64,000 nucleotides of DNA from Temnothorax longispinosus (lineage: Eukaryota > Arthropoda > Insecta > Hymenoptera > Formicidae). Location: positions 6,828,623 through 6,892,622 of the forward strand of contig NC_092359.1 of the NCBI RefSeq assembly GCF_030848805.1, written 5' to 3'. Below, one piece after another: positions 49,222 through 62,080 of this stretch. Under the pieces are notes generated by a model, which saw only the letters and a list, made by a program, of their open reading frames with translations, was not told where the DNA came from and did not search any database. Positions within the stretch are counted from its first letter, which is position 1; each line of letters begins with the position of its first letter. The translations under genes and the position numbers were made by a program.

Positions 49222-52200
49222 GTAAGAGCCCTCGTAAAGGAATGCTTCATTTCGCCCACACGCCACTCCCCCCGCGCACTGTACCCCGCCGCCTTTCGAC
49301 AACCCCCCCGGGGCTACAACATCACCTACGGAAAACCACCTTAGTCGTCTCTCGGCCCTTCGGGCCTGCCGGCCGCATCTCTCTTTCTTCCTTTTCGCAG
49401 TGTACCCTTCGACTATACCGAGAACGTTAAAACCTGCCTTTTACCTTCCGCCCAGCGATCCTACGGATGTAAAGATCGCGAGCCGTGAGCCCACGTAAAG
49501 CCTCGAAGCGGATGAGGACGAAAGATCGAGGTATAAAAAGAATGAATTTTAGGAACTGTATTCAAGTATCCTGATAAATAAAATTAAATTCATATTTAAT
49601 ATTTTTCAACTTACGTTTTACCAAATGTACATGCTTGAAATAAAAATGTAACGGTATCAGACACACATGTATGTCTGTGTGTTATTATTCAATATCAGAA
49701 ATATACTCCCGCGCAACAAACACCGAGTTCGCGAAATTGAGTAAGTTCTAAATAAGAGAAAAAGGAAGGATGAGACTCGCGAAGTGCCTCGCGATGAAAG
49801 GTGGAGGCAAACGAGACGGACGAATAACGCCGAAGTAACGGTAACAATTTAAATACAATTTGAATATTTAACGGCCCGCACTTGGGCTCTCTGTCGCCGC
49901 CTCCCTTTTTCTTCGTAGCGCCATGCGGCACTAAACTACCATAATTACCAAGAGTTCAACGGGAATTAAGGCCGCTTGATAGCAGAGGAGTAAACGTTAG
50001 AAGAGCGTTGGCGACGGTCGGCGAGTACGTATATTTTATTAACGCTATATTTACTGGGCGACCAGCAACTTGTTTACTTTCTAAGACACACACAGTTCCA
50101 CCGAGGCGAGTCTCGCATCTGCTGCCCGTACGGACTACCCCTCTACCCCTTGTAATGCCGGGCTTTCCGCTAACGGCATGTCATTTAAGTAGACCGAACC
50201 CCTCGAGACTGCCTATCGCGAGAAATTACAATTACACGTTTTGATACGGTATTTATTTCGATCTAAATTGAACTATAAAAGAGTATTATAGTTTGATCTG
50301 GGCATTCGATAATTTAGCTCGTTAATCCATTACGAACTACTGTCCATTACTAACTATTATCATTAAGTAAAGGTTTCTCAACAAACTTCCAATAATTTAG
50401 CTCACTTTCTACAATTAGCTATAAATTAAGATTAATAAAAAAAATTTTTTTGCGTGTACATAAATATATGAAATTTCTCAATAAATTCTTATTATCTTAT
50501 CCTTTGCTTTCTTTAAAGTGTTGAAACAAAAAAATATTTATCACAAACAAATATCTCAATAGATTATTTAATGATAGCTTGGTCTACTTTCTTCAAAACT
50601 GAAGATTCAATCAAATAGATTGTAGTAATTATAAAATTATATTTTTATTTAAAAAAACGTCTAATATCTCTAAGATACAAAAGTTTTTTTATATTTTTCT
50701 TACTATTAACTGAAAATTAGTCAGTAAAATAATCCACTCTATAAAATTTTGATTTGTTATGAAACTTCAATACATAATAATTAGGAGACGAAATAGCTTG
50801 AGGGAAACGTATCGCGGTTCGGTAGAAATTAATCAAATTATTGTTAATGCATCTGGGACAAGTCAATCAAGATCTTATATTTCAAAGGCTCTCAGCGGCC
50901 CGCCTTACCATTTCGAACTCGCGGAACACTCGGTGTCATTAACTGTCGGGCGTGGAGTTTACGAGCAACTCGGGGCTTGGATCGAGTCTTTTTCTTCCGC
51001 TCGCCGATATTACCGTGATCGAATTAACGATCGGCTTTGTGCACTCCGTTTGGTACCTGCCAAATGCTTTAATGCCATTATCTTCATTAGCGGCGGAACC
51101 GGCGCGGATTACAATACCTAATGAACCGCCTCGTGGCGGGCGAGTGTAACTTTTTCCAAGCTTCCTCGGTCTCCATTCGTTCTCCCCGCCCTTAGGTCAC
51201 CCTCGCCCTTCGCCCGTCTCATCCTTCCTCACCACCCCTGGGTGACCGGCAATCTCCTTTTCTAGAGGTTCGTGAAAGCCAAATAAAAATAAACAAATTT
51301 GTTTGTATCGCAAATGCGCGCGGTCCGCGAAAGGGCCTTTGACTAGAGCGAGACGCCTGGGTATACTGGTTAACTCGGATTTGCAATTTTAATTACGTAC
51401 TGCCGCGGAATAGCCAGCAAAAGAGAGAAGGAGAGAGATAGGAATTAGCCGGGCAAGGAAAACTCATTTGATGAGAAGAAAATCCATGGGAGACAATATC
51501 CTCTCGGAGAGTGTTATCGTCATACATTTTGCACTAAACTCGCGGAATTTCGATGAAGAAAAAACTCGCGAGAAATTACATCTAATAAAGAAGATCCAAT
51601 GCGACCATTCATCATTCTAAATTTATGTCATTATATTTGTAGTAAATATATTTCTACGACATTTTTTCCATGCTTTACGTTACATTGATAACGATTACAT
51701 TAATGATTCAAGACATTTCCGCTGTTCTTTTAACCACTGATCGATACAATTATCGTCAACTATAACGCAACGGCTACGAAGTTGTCCCCAATGAAGGGAT
51801 GATTTCGTGACAAGTCTCTCTCTTGCGGATAATTCACCTGCAAACTGGGGAACTCGATTATCCCGGATATTACGTTGCGTAGAAAATAATAGAGCGAACA
51901 TAAGCTCCCTTCCCTTCACACGGAAAAAAAAGAAAAAGAGAAAGAGAAAGAGAAACTTTTGAACGGGGAAGAAAATAAAAATAGAAAAACATGATCTCTA
52001 AAAATATGGGGAAAATGCGAGGAAGAGAGATAAATATGAGAAGGCTTTGCCGTTCTTTGATTCGCGCGGGTTATTAAGAAATGCCGAAACAAAGCTGAAA
52101 ACGCGAATGTCCGTCGACTTTTCTGTAAAGAAACAAAGGAGGGGTTTGCCGCAACATCGAGAGAAATTCCCCCTGGCTTCGCAGTTCGCAGCGCGCGGTT

Positions 52201-55053
52201 TAAGTAACAAGTTGTCCTGTCCACCGTTTCCTTTTTTTGTCCCTTGCCGACCGACTCGTCAAAGAAGAACTTCCTACACCATATAGCGAATCGAAAATAC
52301 CAGCCGTCGCATCACGCTCGATCACTTTCCAAGTAGTTCTCCGACTTTCCTCTCGCTAATGCGAAAAATCCGTCGGTCTCGTTTTCGTGCAAATAAAAAC
52401 ATATTGCTACGAATGCACCCCAATAATCTTAGTTTAGCTTTAATTTTTTTCGTGTTACGACTGACTCCTATCTCGTTGATAAGTTAACGAAAAAAAAAAA
52501 AGTATTAAAAGCTCCTGCAAAGTAAATCTCACACGCCGCGCCATCCGCGCTAGATGACGGGGAGAGGAGCGCGCTTTTAATTTATCTCATATTTATCGTG
52601 TCAACTGGGAGAAATTTGACTCGTATCTCTTTGAAAAGTTTGACAGGTTTCGCCAACTCCTATTACTGGCCTGCCACATGGGAGCGGGCCGTCGTTTCTG
52701 GCGGGTTCACACCGACGTCCGCGATGTCACACGGTGTAACGTATCGACTGCTCTCGACGTATCTACATGCTAACAGTTAGCACCAGTTCACGCGACAGCC
52801 TACGTCAGCCAGCCACAATCGAAGTTCAGACACTGGCCATCGAAGATTGCATCTCGACAATTGGATACCATTAACGTTGCAGCCGCAACGGAATATGCAG
52901 TTCTAATAAACGAGATGAATGCGTCGGTCTCTCTTTTCTTTAACAATTTAATTAAAAATATCGCAATGATACGTTCATATTTCTTTTCTAAATAATTGAT
53001 ATCATATCTATAAATTTTAAAAACTAAGAAACTGAATTAAAACATTTTAATATCGATTTATAATCAATTTATTGATAGTTGTGAAGAAATACCATCGAAG
53101 AAAAATGCTGAGGAAATGTCGCGCATGTCAAACTATATTGTTATTCGTGAACGCGACTTAAATAAATACGAAAGAAGAAAAGAAAGGAAAAAGAAGAACG
53201 AGACGGTGTCCCGTGGGGTAGGAATTCGTTGCCCTATCTACGAATGATTTGTGAATATGCAAGGGCAATGGGACGTCTCCTTCGGGAGAGCGCGACGGTC
53301 AAGATAGTCCCTGGATCCCTGGGCACCTAAAACACGGAAAATATTCGAGTGGACAGCCGCAAATTTATCGTCCGCAGCAGCCCTAAATTTTCCATTACAC
53401 ATCGAATCCCGAACATGTCGAGAAAAAAATGTGCCCGGAATCCATTCGCTCTCCCTCCGGGATCTGCCGCTGATGGTCTCTGCTTAACAATTTCAAATCT
53501 AATCGATTGCGCGAATTTAAATAAATTTATTCCCGCGATAAAGAGTTCTTGAAGAGGGCGGCAAGAGATAAATAGATAAATGGATGAAGAAAGATTTGTC
53601 GGATAGAACAATGCACCCGTTCGAAACACTCCAAACTATTTTAAGAGCGTCAAAGTAAAATTACGTGGAACCTCTTTTCAATGTGCTAAAACGTCGTTGA
53701 CGTTACAGGGGCATTAATTACTCTAAAAATATATATTGTATATAAAATCGAGGGACTCTTAGAGCCTCCTAAAGTTCTCCGAATGATCTCCGAAAGGAGA
53801 CAGGGGGTGCGCTCTTTCTGGAAACTGCAAAACTGCATTTATCGTTTCGCGCCTCGGAGAGAAAGGGGTATTTCTTTCGGTTATTATGGCTCTTACCGGT
53901 GTTAACGCCTCGCGCCGAACCGCGCCGGGGCCCGGTAATAAAGCCCTAAGAATACAGGGCCGATCGTAAAATGATAATTGCCGCCATAAACCTAAGTGAT
54001 ATTGAACTTGATGTCGACGGCCGAAGCGAGCAAAACCGAAGTGTTATGCGCCAACGACGCGGCAGGTGAAATCCACAGGGGTGTTGACGATTCTGCGTCC
54101 TTCTCTCGCCAATTAGATGGACTTGTATCAATGATTCTACAATACCGATCGCAGTTTCGGCGAAAAAGTTCGTCATGTTGGAGTAAATATTCCATTTCTC
54201 TTTTTTAATCAGTAAAAACTAAATTTCGTCATTTATTACTTTTTTATAACATCTAACTATACCATGTATATATTATAAAAATTATATCAAAGTTATAAGC
54301 ATTTATGTTACATCAAATCCATAAATTTTACTGCAATTGAGCTCAAGAATATACAACACGTGAGATAGTTACTAAAACACTTCGTAAAGAAATTGCAAAT
54401 TTGTGGCGTATATTTTTTCCAACTATATCTCAGCTCGGGAGACTATAAAATTCACCCCCGCATTAAGAAGCCTATTCCCCTAGCCTGAGTTTAACCCTTC
54501 CTCCTCTTCTTACAAAGTTGCCTCCGGTCTGCTCGATGATCCTACGCTTTCCCGCATTCATTCCGCGATCTGGCCCTTCTTACCCCTTCGTCTTTGCCGA
54601 CCCACGCGATGTCGACACACGAGTACACCACACGCCTCGTGCGTACACATACATACATGCACGTATATATACGAGGAGCGATTCTCCTCGCCGGAGGAAA
54701 GTTTCCCGCAATTTTGCGTCTCCACGGCAGGAATAATTCATCGTGTCCCGTGAAACTTTTACGATTTCCACGAGCGACGTGCGACGAGTCCGACCAAAAT
54801 CTGAAGACATGAACGGTATACGTTCTGACGAAAATAAGAAAACGTAAGGTTCAACGATATTCCGCGAAGTAACTTTAACGCGTATATATATATGCATAGG
54901 TAATGCAAAATGATTTTCACGTGACGTTAAATACCGCGATCCTTGTAATAATGATAACGTGATACTTTCGACATCAATATGCGACACACCATGAACATTC
55001 TCCATAATGACTTCTGACACGAAGTTCATAATAGCGTAACGTAACGGAATATG
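49222..55053. other. Alternating GC blocks and AT-rich stretches, no gene supported
   Basis: GC-richer blocks are at about 49222-49540, 49700-50240, 50880-51420, 52500-52910, 53180-53560, 53750-54180 and 54480-54830. AT-rich stretches lie at 50250-50760, 52920-53130 and 54190-54440. An A/G run occurs at 51925-51958. The open frames are short or begin at GTG/TTG and none has a family signature. Confidence 0.35.
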
Positions 55054-55347
55054 TCAGTGGTGTAGTGTAACTGTTAAAATGTACCTAAACTCAACGCGGC
55101 TTTTTTTCTCATGGTTTAGCGCACGTAACGTAACGAACAAAGTACGCGATGAAAGTTTCCCTAATGTGGGAATGCGACACGTGCGATAATTTGCGTGCGG
55201 CGTTGTAACGCGTCGAAACATACGCTGCGCAAGAACGCAAACACCGCTACTTGGAAAACTTTGCCGCGCTATACCACTAGGATACAAAGACATTTTATCG
55301 CTGAAAAACGATTCACCGTTCTCCAACATTTTATTCCACGGACAGGA
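55054..55347 (-). CDS. Candidate terminal exon of a two-exon minus-strand gene
   Basis: Read on the minus strand, GTGTTTGCCTCTCTTTTCAG is a strong acceptor ending at 55348. From 55347 one frame is open in phase 0 for 97 codons to a stop at 55054-55056. It begins SCPWNKMLENGESFFSDKM and continues with several cysteines and many Arg/Thr/Ser residues. The same frame is also open upstream to an ATG at 55497, so an unspliced ORF of 147 codons is an alternative. The donor of the candidate first exon at 58313 is also phase 0, so the two join without a frame break. No family is recognised, and no AATAAA was seen within about 200 bp beyond the stop. Confidence 0.27.
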   Translation of the reverse strand, partial: SCPWNKMLENGESFFSDKMSLYPSGIARQSFPSSGVCVLAQRMFRRVTTPHANYRTCRIPTLGKLSSRTLFVTLRALNHEKKSRVEFRYILTVTLHH

Positions 55348-57199
55348 CTGAAAAGAGAGGCAAACACGATCGATATCGTTGCGCTGACTATACATTGCGC
55401 GGCTATGTAAGACTGAACTAGAGAGAATTTTATTATTTTCGAAAACTTGGTGAAATTCATAATTCGTATCTATATATGTAACGATAAATAAATACATGGC
55501 GTATATCTATATATTCGTTATCGATTTCATGGCTCTTTCGAGCCATGCTCGTAACATGTGCTACCGCGAGTTGATCGACGTATAGGCGAGCAGGTGCACG
55601 CGAAAAAGGGTGGAAAGGATTAAAATGGGCCGTGTCTATAATCTACTTTACATTTGCAGGAACCCTTTCTAAGCGCGGCGACTAATACGGTAATGCATCG
55701 AAATCCCCTCAACAGGGACGGTAGTTTCCGGTAGTCGTAAAGCCGGTTTAAGTAATTCCCGATAGAGGAAAGCTTCCTTCGCATAGCTCCTGTTTTGGGC
55801 AGATTCTCTCAGTGAACGTTCCTTCTGCCCGATAATAAGCGCACCGTACATATAGTCATTCTCACAATACTATTACCGAAAAATATCTGAGATTCGATAA
55901 AGTGAGGCTAAAAGAAATTCCAAATATTGTGAATAATTCTTTTATATCATCAGGATGGCATCATTTATAGACAAAGTTTTCTTCATATGACTCTCGAAAA
56001 CATCGAAAATGTAGACTACTTCAATTTCTTAAACGTTTTCTACTCAATATAAGAAATAATATAATGCGATTGAGTTTTTTTAGTAGAACGCGAAAGTGCA
56101 ATTAATTTAATTCTCGCTTAATTATTATGTGCTTCGCGGGCAGCCGTCTCAATCTTGCCGAAAGTACACGTCACGCAAGACGACAAATCGCTGTTCTACC
56201 TCGTCAAAAGTTTTAGGGTAGGGTCGTGGCGACACGTGTGTCCACGAGATCCTCCGCAACGACGAGAGAAGAAACCAACGGATCGGCGAGCAAAAGAAGA
56301 TAGAGGGAAGAAGAGGGGAAGAGAGAGAAAGAGAGGGAACGTAACATCGTCGATGTAAGGCTCCCGTAAATTGTTTAACTTTTGCGGGGTGGCGCGCGAC
56401 ACCGGCGATACAATAATGGCTCACTGATGCGATTTTAACTTTTCACGCCCGCCACGTTCGTCGGGGGCTGAATTCCATCGACGGAATATCGGACGTGGGT
56501 GACGATAGAGCGCTGAAACGGCGCGGCGGCGCGATGCCGAAACGCGACGGAATCGCGGGCGAAAAAAAGTTCGCCCGTCGACGATCTCCGAACTCCAACC
56601 TTCGCGAATTCCTTCGGGACGAGAACAAAATTCCGCAGGACTCGGAACATCCCGGCACGCGACAATGCGTCCTGTTCAGAGCCAACGAGTCGCATCCAGA
56701 TCCGATGGGATGTAACAAAAATTTTACTTCAATGTCCATAGCAGTACTACTGGAATTTCCGCATTGAAGAAATTAGCGTAATCCGAGAAAGAGTTGTCTC
56801 CCAAGTTGTTAATTTCAAAGAAATACCGGAATATATTATTTTACACAAGAGTATATTATAGTGTATATTTTTTGATTTTTTTTGTGAGTTGTATTAATTT
56901 ATCTTGCGACACGTATATATATCTTTCATGTATATTCATACGTCATAGATTATTCGCGACACAGGAAATGTAGATAAGTAAAAGCGACGCATATAATACG
57001 CGTCTACGAACTCACAAGACGGTTTAGAAAAATATTAAGCTAATGCGAAGAAACACTTGCACGTCTTCCAACCATTCGGTGCACCCAGGTAACGCCGGAA
57101 GGTAATTAAGTATATGTATATCATGTTATCTTTCGCCTCCCGCTCGCTCGCCTGATGCCTACTTGCCTGCCCGACTGCCTACTCTGAATCCGTTTTCAG
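55348..57199. other. Mixed stretch, intron of the minus-strand model
   Basis: Contains a perfect 8-bp-stem hairpin (55528-55547), a GA-rich run (56296-56337) and a CpG-rich block at 56380-56730 that is open on both strands. 55870-56110 and 56810-56960 are AT-rich. Confidence 0.35.
55528..55547. repeat. Perfect hairpin
   Basis: CATGGCTC, a TTTC loop and GAGCCATG. An 8-bp stem this GC-rich is stable but of a size expected by chance. Confidence 0.55.
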
Positions 57200-57201
57200 A
57201 C

Positions 57202-57342
57202 ATGCAATTATGTCTGATGGAAATGGAAGGCACGTGCACATATAAAATACGGGGACGGAAAGAGGGAGAGACTTTCACATTATATTGTCCGTGTTTCAAT
57301 TGCTGCGTGCGTGTCTTCACCGAATCCCTCAAAACGTACTGA
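57202..57342 (+). other. Small cysteine-rich ORF after an acceptor-like site
   Basis: CCTACTCTGAATCCGTTTTCAG ends at 57199 and looks like a good acceptor. Three bases later an ATG with G at -3 opens a 46-codon frame beginning MQLCLMEMEGTCTYKIRGRK and containing the cluster CPCFNCC before TGA. Six or more cysteines in 46 residues is unusual. It lies on the plus strand inside the intron of the minus-strand model. No known peptide family is recognised and chance is likely. Confidence 0.13.
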
Positions 57343-57384
57343 GATAAAACATACCCACCCCCTTCGACGAGTTCGCAAATGTAA

Positions 57385-57524
57385 AAACGAGACTAAACAC
57401 AACATGTCATAAACATAAAATAATTTCCTATTTTTACATATTATCAATGTAAATTACATATTTGTATTTATGTTTATGTTTATGTATTTTATGTTTATGA
57501 CATGTTATATGTTTAGTCTCGTTT
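57385..57524. mobile_element. 140-bp hairpin element (MITE-like)
   Basis: The left arm 57385-57422, beginning AAACGAGACTAAACA, matches the reverse complement of the right arm 57485-57524, ending TGTTTAGTCTCGTTT apart from a 2-nt insertion. The shared core is ACATGTCATAAACATAAAATA-like. The spacer of about 62 nt is AT-rich and holds a TTTATG repeat next to the right arm. No clear target duplication is visible. The inverted repeat is certain; a transposon origin is inference. Confidence 0.6.
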
Positions 57525-58312
57525 AATTACGTAATTTGAATTCTTTCATTTTATATCATTAAAATATTGGTTTAATAAAACGTAAATACGCATTATACCT
57601 AATTTATTTTAATAAGATATCTGCCTTTTATTTATTTATTTATGCAAATTGGATAGTTTCAATAATTTTGTTTAAACGACAATATTGTGTAAAGATGTTA
57701 TAATTAGCGATTTGTACGTTTTTTTCTATCGATATATTATTTCAAAGAAATAAACAGAAAAAAACAGTAAGATGTCCCACAATTACGTATAGTATTTTAA
57801 TGATATATCTAAATTAATTAGAGTTGAAAATCCTAAAACGAAGATCTCGAGTACTATAATTTTCTTTTACTAATTTTCGAAGTATCGATCAAATTTGAAT
57901 AACGGTAATCGCGTGTTCAAGTCCGTAACTACGTATGCTATATGCACACCGATCTATCACCTATTATTGATTCTGACGGTTCAGAGAATATTGACTCTTA
58001 CTACTTAGCTAATTTTGTCTTCAGATTTCTTATGTATGAGTACTACATATGTTACAGTAATCAACTGCTATCGACAAGTTGATTATTAGAACATTTCGGA
58101 AATTTAAGTTAAAAATCAAATTATTAATAAATATAGATAAATAAGCTATGAATAATTAGGATAAAAAATTGATATATAAACGTAATAATTATTAGAGATA
58201 TTTTTATTAAGTAAAATGATTGGAATATGATATGTGATTCTAAAATATTTCCAGCCTCTTGTATTATAAGCAATTAATTCCGCACCGAATATTTAAATAA
58301 CAAATTACTTAC
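57525..58312. other. AT-rich sequence
   Basis: AT-rich throughout with a short TTTA run at 57627-57643. It ends at the minus-strand donor at 58312. No gene of its own. Confidence 0.4.
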
Positions 58313-58390
58313 CTCATAGTTGCTCCGCCATCGCATCGCCCGACGCCTTTCTGGGCCTTTCTTATCCTTTCTCCGTTTTTGCTTCTTCAA
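58313..58390 (-). CDS. Candidate first exon of a minus-strand gene, perfect donor
   Basis: On the minus strand the sequence ATGAG|GTAAGTAAT is a full-consensus donor with the intron starting at 58312. An ATG at 58336 (G at -3, C at +4) encodes MRWRSNYE and ends in phase 0 at the donor. The same frame is open further upstream to about 58390, rich in Lys and Arg, without another ATG. Joined to the phase-0 acceptor at 55348, this gives a two-exon model of about 105 residues and a 2.96-kb intron. The exon lies beside moderately CpG-rich DNA (58370-59270), which suits a promoter. The product is unknown. Confidence 0.25.
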
Positions 58391-60392
58391 TCACTCACTC
58401 GCGAAGATACAATTAATTACAATTACAATCGCGCGCGCATTAATAAACGATTGAACGGCGCTGTACTCTCAAAATTATAACCGCACACAACTCATACTTT
58501 AATAAATTACAACGGTAGAATAACGTAAAAAAAGTATGATCGCACAAAGAGAGAGTTACTATCCACAGTATTCACAGTATCTCACAAAGTGCAACAAAAA
58601 CAAATTTCAAATTTATACTCTGCGATTAATTGAATGTTAAAATTCGGACAAATGTTAAAATGACTAATTGAAACGTGATAAACCAACGAGCAATTAAAGC
58701 GCGATATGCAATGTATTTTAATACAAGCGTTGTCGAGCAAATAATTTTCCATGAACGTTATGAAACAATAATTCCCGTTCTCTATTATTTCGATTTCAAT
58801 TTCAAATGAATCACGCGAAGTATTTGTTTCAATAAATAGTCGTTACCCCGATACGCAAATAATACTTGAGAGCTATAAGTTAAACACGCGAATTGATAGT
58901 TGCTAATTGTAATATAAAATCGCGCATTCTCGCTACGAAAAGTAAAATGCGATGACATACGAAGTGGCACGCGCCACTACCTGCTCGCTCGAATCTCACT
59001 GAGCGAATGATAACCCGGTGATCTTGTGAATAAAGTCACAGAGCCGTTGGCTTCGGCGCTCGCGCGATCATAAACACAACGCGCCGTACGCAGTAACAAC
59101 AAATACCTGCGTGCTAGTTCAAATTCCACGAAACATTTAACATTTTGAAAAATACAATCACGCCGAATATACCATATACTACCGTGCATTTGCGTTTTAC
59201 GCACTGTCGACACGCTGTCAGTTGCACAGTGAAACTCGAGTGAGCGAGTATCACTCCACGTGTCGTCGTATTACTTCTTGTGACACGATTGCGACAAATA
59301 TTAGAATACGCGACATTCTTTTACATTGTGACGGTAATTCTTGTTCTCTATTATGTCTCGATTCGATTTGTATAAATAAATTACGCAAAATATTAATATG
59401 TAATATACATATGTACTATCTGCAAGAAACTATAAAGAAACGAAATGAACATCAGAAATGAAAAAATAAATATTACTTGAATTGTACAAATCGATAATAG
59501 GTAATAGATCGGTAAGAAACCGTGCAAAGTCTACGCGATATTAATCAATCGCGTAATCAATCAAAAAACTAATATAATTAAAAAATTATCTCATATTAAG
59601 ATTTTCAAAGCATTCAAATGGACAATAGAAATACGAAAAGTATCTGTTCTCATTAAGAACGATATTTCCGACAATAATCTAGACGTGATACTTGAATTAA
59701 GCACGTTATGCGCAAAATGTTTCTTTTATCTCATACTACCTCAGTAGAGGCCCTACCGTGGACAATTTATAGCTAAAGAAAGGGTGTCACCCTCCGACAA
59801 ACGAAGACAAAGATACGAACGTCGAACTAAACGTCTCCCCAGGTTATCTTTTGTCCGAGGGGTCAAAATTCTTGTAAAACCATAAAGAGGATTCCCAGTC
59901 ATTAGATCGTTTCGTTATAGGATCCCTCATTTTTCCCCAGCCGACTTTTTAAATTTCTCTACCGTTTCATAATGCGATGGAAATCGCGTCGCTCTTGAGA
60001 GATTCTTGACTTTGATTTAAGAAGATTTACAACTAAAAACATTTTTGTCGAGATGGCACTTTGCAGAAACAAATAGGAAGCAGAAAACAGAAGAGAGAAA
60101 CAACTACTCTTCGATAAGATTTCTTGTTAAAAATGTTAGTTTAAGCTCACTTTAAACGATTTATAATTCGTGTCAGAATTCAGAATAAAATTATTTTATA
60201 TATCGCGTACAAAAAACATTTAAAGAATCATCACACGTGTATGTGAAACATACGTTAAAATGCATAGATATATCAAAATATACAGCATCAAATTATAAAA
60301 TAGAATTCGAGTTTAAAATCTAACGCGAATTATAAATTATCTTATAAGTGGAATTAAAAAAAGATCTATTGTTTAATTAATAAATTTAAGAA
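58391..60392. other. Possible promoter region then AT-rich sequence
   Basis: 58970-59270 is CpG-richer. TCAGTT at 59218-59223 matches the arthropod initiator consensus on the plus strand, but without a TATA box or a good downstream element. 59280-60390 is mostly AT-rich, with GC-richer DNA at 59740-60010. No exon beyond 58390 is defined. Confidence 0.3.
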
Positions 60393-60413
60393 TAATATTA
60401 TAAAAAATATAAT

Positions 60414-60447
<34 letters not shown>

Positions 60448-60462
60448 TTTTTTATTATATTT
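60393..60462. repeat. (AT)n tract flanked by inverted repeats
   Basis: ATAAAAAATATAATT (60400-60414) and its exact reverse complement AATTATATTTTTTAT (60441-60455) flank an AT run of about 26 bp. With one mismatch the arms extend to about 21 bp. The whole can form a long AT-only hairpin or cruciform. Confidence 0.8.
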
Positions 60463-62021
60463 AAAACTTTTAATTATACATAATTCTATTACAATAAAAT
60501 AATATAAACTGAGCAAACTTGGCAAACTAAAAATCATGAAATTTATTTCAAATTTGCGATATTGCGAGAATAATTGTTCTAATATTTTATAAAAATAATA
60601 ATTAAAATGCATATAATTATAATTATTAATAAATTTCGTTTTTTCCCATCTTTCCTCTATAAATTTCTTCGAACATAAATGCCTCGTATCAAACTACAAA
60701 TAATAACTCTTAAGATATCCAAGCAGCGATCCACTCAAAGAAGAACGAAAATAGCATTTATCTTCTCGAATCAAACCGTTCTTTTCTTCGTTCCGATCAT
60801 ATCGAACATAATGCGAACAGAAAAAAAAAAGCAACATGTGCGATAGTGCAAAATCGGTGCGGCGTTGGTAGAAATAAGAAGACCCTCTCTTTAGAGTGGC
60901 AGAAATCCGGGGCACGAGGACGCGGGTCTGTGATTTTGCTGTTCCCCAACCACCATAGATCACCGCGTCGCAGCAATTGAGTTAGGAAGGAAGGAACCAG
61001 TTCGGCAAACACTTCTCTCGCAACGCCGTCTTCCTCTCTCCCTCCCTTCCTTCCTCTCGCTCTCGTCCCTGCCGCTCGCCAAATTTATGGCTTAAAAAAG
61101 TCCCGGACGGCCGGAGTCGTTCGCTTTATCTGTAATGTACTGATCTTGCCTCCGTCGACGAAGGCACCCCTTCTTGCTCCTGACGTCGTTCCTGTCCCTG
61201 GACTCCGCCCGGACCGAAAGAAGCCACCCCACGATCTGGATACGGAGTCCACCCGGCGGCGCTAGTATACACAGGGGTGGACTACCACCACCATCGCCGC
61301 TCGCTACCCCGTAGCTTTCATGATTTATAACAAGACGAGGAGGCGAAAAGCGAACAGAGCAGGCGAAGGGAATCGATGCCTTCGAGTCTCGAGAGCCGCC
61401 GAAGCTTTGGCGGGACTACGCTTTTGATAAGGGTTTTACGAATCGCGCGATCCTGCGCGAAGGACTGGATATGTGTGGCTTACGTTGTGCAAGAATTGGT
61501 CCTTAAAGTGAAAGGTCACAGAAAAGCGCGATTGCGAAAGTTTCTATCCGCAGGATATCGCCACGGTTGAAAGGAGCTATAGCTTATTCCGCGTAAATCT
61601 ATTCTTTTCGCGTTAAAATATTCTTCTAGATGCTCGTCTAAGATAAATAGTAAAAATTAACACTTGATGCGAGTTTTCATAAACCTATGTGTTAACATTT
61701 AAATCTGAAAGTATAATTTAAAAAACGTAAAAAAATAGTGTATTTTAAATGTATTATAAACATAGATATCAAAATACTTTTCGTTATTCAATATATGAAA
61801 TAAAACTTTCTAACATTTTTCAAAATAGAAAGACCGCTTTTTAACTTTTCTATTTAATATATTTTAAGAAATATTTTATTCAATTTTTATTGCGTTATTA
61901 CATATAACTCGCACACGTGAAAGCGATAAACAAGGAGGCTGGCGGGAACGTCACATGCCGACATTGTAGGCAGTTAATCAGAGAAAAGGACAAACAAAAC
62001 GCGAGCAAGAATAGATAAGGG

Positions 62022-62022
<1 letters not shown>
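60463..62022. other. AT-rich flanks with a GC-rich block
   Basis: 60840-61580 is GC-richer with pyrimidine runs (61027-61062). Frames on both strands are short and unrecognised. 61600-61900 is AT-rich. Confidence 0.4.
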
Positions 62023-62069
<47 letters not shown>

Positions 62070-62080
62070 GAGAGAGAGAA
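62023..62080. repeat. (GA)n microsatellite
   Basis: About 58 bp of GA units with AAAG interruptions at the right end. Confidence 0.96.

Noticed and set aside
59210..59260. Plus-strand core promoter at TCAGTT
   Set aside because: The initiator match is good, but there is no TATA box, the downstream element is poor and no exon follows; such hexamers are frequent.
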